Part shown: positions 1 to 5,040 of the stretch, piece by piece
Numbering within the stretch: the first letter of the stretch is position 1
Layout: every line of letters begins with the position of its first letter
Assembly: GCA_046728075.1 (NCBI GenBank)
Contig: JBKPDV010000263.1
Location: 1-7,763 of the forward strand
Direction: 5' to 3'
Length of the DNA: 7,763 nt
Origin: JBKPDV01 sp046728075
GTDB lineage: Bacteria; Acidobacteriota; Thermoanaerobaculia; UBA5066; Gp7-AA6
Program-made: the position numbers and the translations under genes
The notes under the pieces: model-generated
What the model saw: only the letters and a program-made list of their open reading frames with translations
Told to the model about the DNA's origin: nothing
The model's database searches: none

Positions 1-467
1 GCCTCCAGCCGCGACCCGACCATTCCGACCGGGTCCGCGATGCCATCCTGTCCGTCCACCGAAAACTCGCGCGGAACGACGTGGATCACTTCGTGGTCCT
101 GAGGTATCTGAACGCCACGCGCGGCGTCGATTACCCGCGAGACGTCTTCCTTGGCGATCTCGCGATCCTTGCCCGCCACGGCGACCACGCCGCGGCTGTT
201 GAAGGAGCGCACCGAGGAGCCCGAGACGCCCACCCAGGCTCGAGCGATCTGGACCCCGGCCATGATCTCCGCCTCTTCCGCGGCCCGCTTGATCGCCTCG
301 ATCGTGGCATCGACGTTGACGATATTCCCCTTGCGGGTTCCCCGATTGGCCGAGGACCCCTTTCCGATGACGTCGAGCGATCCGCCCGCGCTCTGCTCTC
401 CGATCAGGACGCAGATCTTGGACGTGCCGATGTCGCAGGCGACGAGAAAGTTCTCGGGCTTAGCCAT
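1..467 (-). CDS. ftsA: Cell division protein FtsA, N-terminal part (cut by window edge)
   Basis: FtsA is an actin-like ATPase that anchors FtsZ filaments to the inner membrane and recruits later division proteins. Translating the minus strand from the ATG at 467 gives about 155 residues beginning MAKPENFLVACDIGTSK. The segment DIGTSKICVLIGE (residues 12-24) is the phosphate-1 loop of the actin/Hsp70 fold. Residues of about 80-155 (WVGVSGSSVRSFNSRG through HEVIHVVPREFSVD and DPVGMVGSRLEA) match the FtsA-specific 1C subdomain. The family is usually about 410-420 residues, so the ATPase core, the second nucleotide loops and the membrane-binding C-terminal helix lie outside the window to the left, where ftsZ would be expected next. 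No Shine-Dalgarno is visible before the ATG. The 54-base gap to ftsQ holds a GTGAGAC array and a possible bridge ORF that overlaps this start by 8 bases. Confidence 0.97.
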   Translation of the reverse strand, partial: MAKPENFLVACDIGTSKICVLIGEQSAGGSLDVIGKGSSANRGTRKGNIVNVDATIEAIKRAAEEAEIMAGVQIARAWVGVSGSSVRSFNSRGVVAVAGKDREIAKEDVSRVIDAARGVQIPQDHEVIHVVPREFSVDGQDGIADPVGMVGSRLE

Positions 468-522
468 TAGAGAAACCGAAGCCGTGAGACGTGAGACGTG
501 AGATGAAAAAACGGTGGCGCAT
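460..522 (-). other. Possible 20-codon bridge ORF between ftsQ and ftsA
   Basis: An ATG shares bases with the ftsQ stop (TGATG) and opens a frame of 20 codons (MRHRFFISRL then TSHGFGFSNG) across the GTGAGAC array. Its TAA lies inside the first codons of ftsA (ATGGCTAA), an 8-base overlap. Since ftsA has no visible ribosome binding site, ribosomes leaving ftsQ could reach ftsA by translating this frame. The peptide itself resembles nothing known to me and a functional product is not claimed. It may simply be chance openness of a short spacer. Confidence 0.25.
484..503. repeat. GTGAGAC heptamer array, ftsQ/ftsA spacer
   Basis: Two perfect GTGAGAC units followed by a six-base partial third lie in the 54-base gap between ftsQ and ftsA. 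Unlike the other arrays in the window no inverted partner is seen nearby. The words GAGACGTG and CTCACGTCT from this array recur upstream of mraY at 7682-7689 and 7732-7740. Confidence 0.85.
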
Positions 523-1289
523 CAGAGCGAGTGCCCCGCCCCATAGGCACCCTCGAGAATGATCCTGTCCGCGAAACGTAGGTCGATGGCCCGCGCCTCC
601 CAACCCCGACTTTGCATCAAACCACGAGCCTTGAGCAACGCGTCGATTTTTTTCGGAGCATCGTGTCGAAGAACCCGAACAGGTCGCCGGAAGATGGAGT
701 CCATCATATCGAAATCGCCGTCGGGCAACGCGTCGATTTCCGAGAGCGCCGCGAAGTACTCCGGAACGCCGGAGTGAAGATCTTCCAGGAGGCCGACGGC
801 ATCCGGCAGAGCGGATTGCTCGCCCGAGACCACGACGTAATCCATTGAATCGGCGCGGGCATCGTACGCGGCGATCGGTCGGCCGCGCGCGTCGAGCCAC
901 CAGAGCGCTTCTTTTGTTTTCCACACCGCGACGGCTCGGGTCTCCGTCAGCCGGACGGAGAGACCGTCGGGAAAGCGCTTGGCAAGCGTGACTCGCTCGA
1001 TCCAGGGAACTTTCGCCAGACGATCGGCAGCCGGAGCCAGATCGAGCATGACGAGGTTGCGTCCGCGCCAGGGTTCGAGCGCGCGCAGGATCTCTTCTGT
1101 CCGTGCGCGCTGATTCCCGGCGATTTCGAATCTCTCGAGAGCGAAGAGAGACCCGCCGAGAAAACGTGCGAGGCCGGCGATCGCAGCCAGCACGACGATC
1201 GAGAAAAAAACTCTTCTCTTCCAGCGAGAGGACTTCCGACGCCGGACCGGGACGTGGCCGCGCCGGAGAAACGGGGATTCGCTATCCAC
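522..1289 (-). CDS. ftsQ: Cell division protein FtsQ (DivIB family)
   Basis: FtsQ is a bitopic membrane protein that links the early cytoplasmic divisome to the periplasmic FtsB-FtsL complex. The 255 residues show the family layout: a strongly basic cytoplasmic N-terminus (residues 1-26, many Arg and Lys), one membrane segment (about 27-49, VFFSIVVLAAIAGL), a POTRA domain (about 50-118, LFALERFEIAGNQRARTEE to FPDGLSVRLTE) and a beta-rich FtsQ domain that ends IDLRFADRIILEG (235-246). Length is typical (250-280). The start is GTG, chosen because it overlaps the murC stop by 8 bases and has AGAGGA four bases upstream. No ddl or murB gene intervenes between murC and this gene. Sequence conservation in the family is weak, so the call rests on layout, POTRA signature and position before ftsA. 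Confidence 0.95.
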   Translation of the reverse strand: MDSESPFLRRGHVPVRRRKSSRWKRRVFFSIVVLAAIAGLARFLGGSLFALERFEIAGNQRARTEEILRALEPWRGRNLVMLDLAPAADRLAKVPWIERVTLAKRFPDGLSVRLTETRAVAVWKTKEALWWLDARGRPIAAYDARADSMDYVVVSGEQSALPDAVGLLEDLHSGVPEYFAALSEIDALPDGDFDMMDSIFRRPVRVLRHDAPKKIDALLKARGLMQSRGWEARAIDLRFADRIILEGAYGAGHSL

Positions 1290-2667
1290 CCGATCCTCTG
1301 GTCAGGAACTCTTCGCCGAAACGCACGACGTCGCCCGCTCCGAGCGTCAGAAGGAGGTCACGCGGCTGGAGAAGGCCCTCCAGCTCGTCATTAACCTCCT
1401 TTTTATCAGAGAGATACAGAACATTCGCCTGCCCCGCCTGCCGGGCCGCGTCCACGATCAACTGGCCGGTGATGCCGGGCATCGGCTTTTCGCGCGAGGG
1501 ATAGACGTCCGTCACCAGCGCCAGATCACACGCCGTCAAAGCCCGGCCGAACTCGGCCGCGAAGTCGCGCGTGCGCGAGAAGAGGTGCGGCTGGAAGAGC
1601 GCGACCAATCGCCGCTCGGGATGGACCTGCCGCGCGGCCGCCAGCGTCGCCGCAATTTCAGTGGGATGGTGCGCGTAGTCATCCACCACGAGAACTCCCC
1701 CTCGCTCTCCCTTCGTCTCGAACCGCCTCACCACGCCCGTGAATTCCGAAAGAGCGCGCGCGATCGTCGGGAACGGAATCGACAACTCCCGCCCTACGGC
1801 GATCGCGGCAAGCGCGTTCTCGACGTTGTGCTTTCCCGGCAGGCTCAGCCGGACGGATCCCAGGGACCAGGTCTCTCCTTCCCACACTTCGAAGGTGGTC
1901 CCCGATGCCTCGAGACGGATCTGCTGCGCGCGCAGCGCGGCTTCCGGCGAGACGCCGTAAGTCACCATACGCCTCTTGATCGCGGGAAGGACGCGGCGCA
2001 CCCCCTCGTCGTCGATGCACGCGATGACCGCTCCATAGAAAGGAACCCGGTTGGCGAAGATCGTGAAGGAGTCGAGGATGTCGTCGAGATCTTTGTAGCA
2101 GTCCAGATGATCGGCTTCGATGTTCGTGATGACCGCGACGACCGGCGTGAGCTTCAGAAAGGAGCGGTCGAACTCGTCCGCCTCGGCCACCAGAAAATCC
2201 CCTTTGCCCAGCCGGGCGTTGGTCCCGAGGATTCGAACGCGTCCGCCCACGACGATGGTCGGATCGAGCCCCGCTTCCGTCAGGACCATCCCTGCCAGCG
2301 AGGTGGTCGTCGTCTTGCCGTGCGTGCCGGCGATCGCGATCCCCTGCTTCAACCGCATGATCTCCGCGAGCATCTCTGCCCGGCGAATGACCGGCACGCC
2401 GCGCTGCCGGGCCGCTTCGACCTCGGGGCTCGAGTCGGGAACGGCGGCAGAGGTCACCAGCAGGTCGGTCTCCAGGACGTGCCTGGGGTCGTGCCCGTAC
2501 GCGATCTTGGCTCCGAGCTTCGTCAACCGGTCGGTGTTTTCGCTGCGCTCCCGGTCGCAGCCCGAGATCTCCAGCGGCGTGGACAGGAGCAGAATTTCCG
2601 CGAGCCCGCTCATGCCAACACCTCCGGCGCCGACAAAGTGGATCCGGCGGAGTCGGAGGAATCTCAA
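1282..2667 (-). CDS. murC: UDP-N-acetylmuramate--L-alanine ligase MurC
   Basis: MurC is the cytoplasmic ATP-dependent ligase that joins L-alanine to UDP-MurNAc, the first amino acid of the stem peptide. The 461 residues (typical length) contain in order the N-terminal UDP-binding Rossmann motif HFVGAGGVGMSGLAE (10-24), the ATP P-loop GTHGKTTTT (114-122), EADEFDRSF (162-170), TNIEADHLD (181-189), the central-domain GKHNVENALAA (278-288) and the C-terminal-domain motifs VVDDYAHHPTEI (327-338), FQPHLFSRT (358-366) and TDVYPSREKP (386-395). GTHGK, the EADE segment and the DDYAHHP segment mark MurC rather than MurD, E or F. The start is TTG, which overlaps the murG stop as TTGA; the first internal ATG lies within the Rossmann glycine loop and is too late. 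No carboxy-terminal fusion to a MurB or Ddl domain is present. Confidence 0.98.
   Translation of the reverse strand: MRFLRLRRIHFVGAGGVGMSGLAEILLLSTPLEISGCDRERSENTDRLTKLGAKIAYGHDPRHVLETDLLVTSAAVPDSSPEVEAARQRGVPVIRRAEMLAEIMRLKQGIAIAGTHGKTTTTSLAGMVLTEAGLDPTIVVGGRVRILGTNARLGKGDFLVAEADEFDRSFLKLTPVVAVITNIEADHLDCYKDLDDILDSFTIFANRVPFYGAVIACIDDEGVRRVLPAIKRRMVTYGVSPEAALRAQQIRLEASGTTFEVWEGETWSLGSVRLSLPGKHNVENALAAIAVGRELSIPFPTIARALSEFTGVVRRFETKGERGGVLVVDDYAHHPTEIAATLAAARQVHPERRLVALFQPHLFSRTRDFAAEFGRALTACDLALVTDVYPSREKPMPGITGQLIVDAARQAGQANVLYLSDKKEVNDELEGLLQPRDLLLTLGAGDVVRFGEEFLTRGSGG
1294..1299 (-). promoter_or_regulatory. Ribosome binding site of ftsQ
   Basis: AGAGGA lies four bases before the GTG of ftsQ, inside the last codons of murC. 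It supports the GTG start and translation coupled to murC. Confidence 0.6.
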
Positions 2668-3773
2668 GCGGTCCCCTCTCGCTCGGCCTCGAAGAGGAGG
2701 TCCGCCAGCCGGACGGCAGCGTCGGGTACCGCCAGGCGGCGAGCGCGCCGGCCCATCTCGGCCAGGATCGAGCGATCCACGAGCAGATGCCGGACGGCCG
2801 CCGCGAGCGAACCGGGAGACAGATCCTTCTCCTCGATCACAACGGCGGCGCCCGCCTCCTCGAAGACGCGGGCATTGGCGAGCTGGTGGCCGTGAGCCGC
2901 GGATTCAAACGGCACCAGGATCGAAGGCCGGCCGGCCGCGGCAAGCTCCGCGAGCGTCATCGCACCGGCGCGCGCTACCGCCAGATCGGACCAGGCGAGA
3001 TCCTCGTAGAGCCGCGGAAGAAACCGCTCGAGCCGCCAGCCGGAGGGCACGGTTCCGTAGGCTTCGCGCGTCGTTTCCAGGTGCCGATCGCCAACCTGAT
3101 GCACCACCTCCAGCCCTTCTCCCGCAAGGAGCGGAGCGGCCCGAGCCACCGTTCGGTTCAAGATGGCCGCTCCCTGACTCCCCCCGAAAACCAGAAGCCG
3201 CCCGTGGCCGGATGACCGTTCGAGCTCCAGAGGCTCGATGGCGTAAAACTCACTCCGGACAGGGGTTCCGGTCACGACGGCGGGCCGGCCGAGGCGCTCC
3301 GCGGCGCGGGGGACACCCACCGCCACGCGCGTCGCGAAGCGGCTCGCGATCCGGCTGGAGATTCCGGGCAACGAGTCGGAGTCGTGAACGAGCGTTGGGA
3401 CGCCAAGCGACCGAGCGGCGGCCAGAACCGGCACGATGACGTACCCTCCCATCCCGGCGACGGCGCGCGCCCGATGCCGTACGAGCAGCCGCCGAGCCTG
3501 GAAGAAGCCGATGGGGAGAAGCCCCAGGGCGCCGACGCGATTCCATCCGCTCTTGCCCACGAAACCGGAGGCGGCCACACGCTCGAGCGCAAATCCGGCC
3601 TCCGGCACGAGCCGCTCTTCCAGACCTCCGGCCGTCCCCACAAAGAGGATGTGGGCGTCGGGCCGCCGAGCCCGGATCTCCCGCGCCAGGGCGATGCCGG
3701 GATAGATGTGGCCGCCCGTTTTGCCTGCGGCTATCACGTACGTTCCTTCGGTTTCATCGTCTCTTGAAGGCAC
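2664..3773 (-). CDS. murG: UDP-N-acetylglucosamine--N-acetylmuramyl-(pentapeptide) pyrophosphoryl-undecaprenol GlcNAc transferase MurG
   Basis: MurG is a peripheral GT-B glycosyltransferase on the inner face of the membrane that converts lipid I to lipid II using UDP-GlcNAc. The 369 residues (family about 355-365) show the first glycine loop as GKTGGHIYPG (17-26), MGGYVIVPVLAA (108-119), the second loop LVFGGSQGAAILN (194-206), and the donor-binding ARAGAMTLAELAAAG (267-281) followed by HGHQLANA (294-301). Two positions are unusual: Lys18 replaces a glycine in the usual GGTGGH, and HDSD (130-133) stands where many members have HEQN. The chosen start is GTG at 3773, immediately beyond a stop in the same frame at 3780-3782, with no visible ribosome binding site. 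A second GTG at 3737 has AAGGA six bases upstream and would give 357 residues, but trims the first beta strand. It overlaps murC by TTGA. Confidence 0.97.
   Translation of the reverse strand: MPSRDDETEGTYVIAAGKTGGHIYPGIALAREIRARRPDAHILFVGTAGGLEERLVPEAGFALERVAASGFVGKSGWNRVGALGLLPIGFFQARRLLVRHRARAVAGMGGYVIVPVLAAARSLGVPTLVHDSDSLPGISSRIASRFATRVAVGVPRAAERLGRPAVVTGTPVRSEFYAIEPLELERSSGHGRLLVFGGSQGAAILNRTVARAAPLLAGEGLEVVHQVGDRHLETTREAYGTVPSGWRLERFLPRLYEDLAWSDLAVARAGAMTLAELAAAGRPSILVPFESAAHGHQLANARVFEEAGAAVVIEEKDLSPGSLAAAVRHLLVDRSILAEMGRRARRLAVPDAAVRLADLLFEAEREGTA
2673..2679 (-). promoter_or_regulatory. Ribosome binding site deciding the TTG start of murC
   Basis: AGAGGGG ends five bases before the TTG of murC, inside the last codons of murG. 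It supports the unusual TTG start. Confidence 0.6.
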
Positions 3774-3774
3774 A

Positions 3775-3864
3775 AGCTCTCAGCTTTCAGCTCACAACTT
3801 TCAGCCTGAAATCCTGCGTAAGGCCTTGTCCTGGCTGAAAGCTGATAGCCGACAGCTGATAGCT
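3775..3864. repeat. Inverted AGCTNTC heptamer arrays filling the ftsW/murG spacer
   Basis: The left arm (3775-3806) reads AGCTCTC, AGCTTTC, AGCTCAC, AACTTTC, AGCC. The reverse complement of the right arm (3833-3864) reads AGCTATC, AGCTGTC, GGCTATC, AGCTTTC, AGCC. The 32-base arms agree at 26 positions, with the nine innermost pairs perfect, around a 26-base core (3807-3832). The element starts one base after the murG start codon and ends in the ftsW stop, so it fills the whole 90-base spacer. The A+T-richer sequence contrasts with the flanking genes. No T-run follows the stem in the direction of transcription. Confidence 0.88.
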
Positions 3865-3867
3865 CAT
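3787..3867 (-). other. Possible 26-codon bridge ORF between ftsW and murG
   Basis: An ATG overlaps the ftsW stop as ATGA and opens a 26-codon frame (MSYQLSAISF then QPGQGLTQDF and RLKVVS) that runs through the right arm, core and most of the left arm of the AGCTNTC element. Its TGA ends 13 bases before the GTG of murG. Close enough for reinitiation, but there is no evidence that the peptide is made. It may be fortuitous. Confidence 0.2.
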
Positions 3868-4964
3868 CTCTCTTCGACCTCATGCTGCGAAATATTCAAG
3901 ATGATCCCCCCCGCGATCCACGATGCGACTAACGACGACCCTCCATAGGACACGAATGGAAGAGGAATGCCCTTTGTGGGGATCAGACAGAGCACGACGC
4001 TCAAGTTGATCGCGGCCTGAACCACGAGAAGGGCCGTTGCGCCCGCGGCCAGGACAGCCGCGAAGGGTTCCGGGGCGCGGCGAGCCGCCCGTAAACCGCG
4101 CCAGGCGACTATGGCGAACGCGAGGACCACTCCGACGGATCCGATGAATCCCAACTCTTCGCCGACGATGGCGAAAATGAAGTCCGTGTGAGGGTACGGA
4201 AGAAAGAAGAGCTTCTGCCTTCCGCTGCCCAGGCCGTTGCCGAGCAGCCCCCCCGTTCCCACGGCGATCAGCGATTGAATGGCCTGGAATCCGGCCCCGA
4301 GCGGATCGGCGTCCGGCTTCCAGAACGCAAAGAGGCGGGCCCGGCGATAACCTGCCGAGAGGGCGAATCCTGCGATCAGCGGAAGCAGGCAGGCGGCTCC
4401 GATCCAGAAGAATCGCGTCCGGACTCCCGCGACCCAGAGAAGGGCCGCGCAGAGGAGAACGTAGCAGGTGGCGGTCCCCAGATCGGGCTCGAGCAGAACG
4501 ACACCAGCCGCGAGACCGGTCAGGATGACGACGGGGAGGAGGGCCCGCTCCGGATCTCCTTTGGTCGAGCTCTTGCGCGTAATCTGGTAAGAGAGCAGCA
4601 GCACCAGCCCGATCTTCAGGAGCTCGGAAGGTTGAAACATGAATGAGCCGACCGGGATCCAACGCCGTGCGGCGTTGATCGGCGGAAAAAAGAGGACGGC
4701 CACACAGGCCAGGAAGGCCGCGGCAAAGACGCCATAGACGACGACGGGCCGCGCGAAAACGCGGTAGTCCGTGCGGTAGATGATGAAGGCCGCTGTTCCA
4801 CCAACCGCCAGCGCCGCGATCTGCTTGAGCAGGTAGCGGTAGGGGCTGCCTGCCGTCGCCGCCGCCGACACGGCCGAGGCGCTGTAGATCATCACGCAGC
4901 CGAAGAGCGACAGCGCGACGAGCGCCGCAAAGAGGACCTTGTCGGAGGAGAGCTTACGAGCCAT
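3864..4964 (-). CDS. ftsW: Septal peptidoglycan polymerase FtsW (SEDS family)
   Basis: FtsW is a polytopic inner-membrane glycosyltransferase that polymerises lipid II at the septum with its partner class B PBP (FtsI). The 366 residues are hydrophobic throughout with about ten predicted membrane segments. SEDS motifs seen are INAARRWIPVG (96-106), FQPSELLKIGLVLLLS (110-125), LLEPDLGTA (157-165), IAVGTGGLLGNGLGSG (233-248), the PHTDFIFAIVGEELGF stretch (258-273) and GIPLPFVSYGGSSL (332-345). Asp261 in HTDF corresponds to the catalytic aspartate established for RodA/FtsW. FtsW rather than RodA is chosen from its place between murD and murG and the GLGSGRQKLFFLPYPHTD segment. The ATG start has GAGGA three bases upstream, a short spacing. 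The 72-base gap to murD and the 90-base gap to murG both contain inverted heptamer arrays. Confidence 0.96.
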   Translation of the reverse strand: MARKLSSDKVLFAALVALSLFGCVMIYSASAVSAAATAGSPYRYLLKQIAALAVGGTAAFIIYRTDYRVFARPVVVYGVFAAAFLACVAVLFFPPINAARRWIPVGSFMFQPSELLKIGLVLLLSYQITRKSSTKGDPERALLPVVILTGLAAGVVLLEPDLGTATCYVLLCAALLWVAGVRTRFFWIGAACLLPLIAGFALSAGYRRARLFAFWKPDADPLGAGFQAIQSLIAVGTGGLLGNGLGSGRQKLFFLPYPHTDFIFAIVGEELGFIGSVGVVLAFAIVAWRGLRAARRAPEPFAAVLAAGATALLVVQAAINLSVVLCLIPTKGIPLPFVSYGGSSLVASWIAGGIILNISQHEVEER

Positions 4965-5040
4965 AGGTCCTCGGGAAGCGAGAGGCGGGAGGCGGGAGGC
5001 GGACCAAGGCCGATCCGCGTCGCCTCATCCGTCTCGTCAT
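4954..5040 (-). other. Possible 28-codon bridge ORF between murD and ftsW
   Basis: An ATG overlaps the murD stop as ATGA and opens a 28-codon frame (MTRRMRRRGSALVRL then PPPASRFPRTYGS), very rich in arginine, across the GAGGCGG array. Its TAA lies inside the first codons of ftsW, an 11-base overlap. Same arrangement as at ftsQ/ftsA and ftsW/murG. Product not recognised; coding status unproven. Confidence 0.25.
4982..5002. repeat. GAGGCGG heptamer array, murD/ftsW spacer (left arm)
   Basis: Three perfect tandem GAGGCGG units. On the opposite strand the same heptamer, in rotated form, occurs in the array at 5049-5076. Positions 4983-5001 can pair with 5048-5066 with one mismatch in 19, including 12 consecutive pairs, leaving a loop of about 46 bases that contains the murD stop. 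Confidence 0.9.

Noticed and set aside
1585..3439. Long plus-strand open frames opposite murC and murG (436 and 439 codons)
   Set aside because: They are antisense to clear murC and murG, are arginine/proline-rich with no domain resemblance, and arise from high GC, which removes stop codons.
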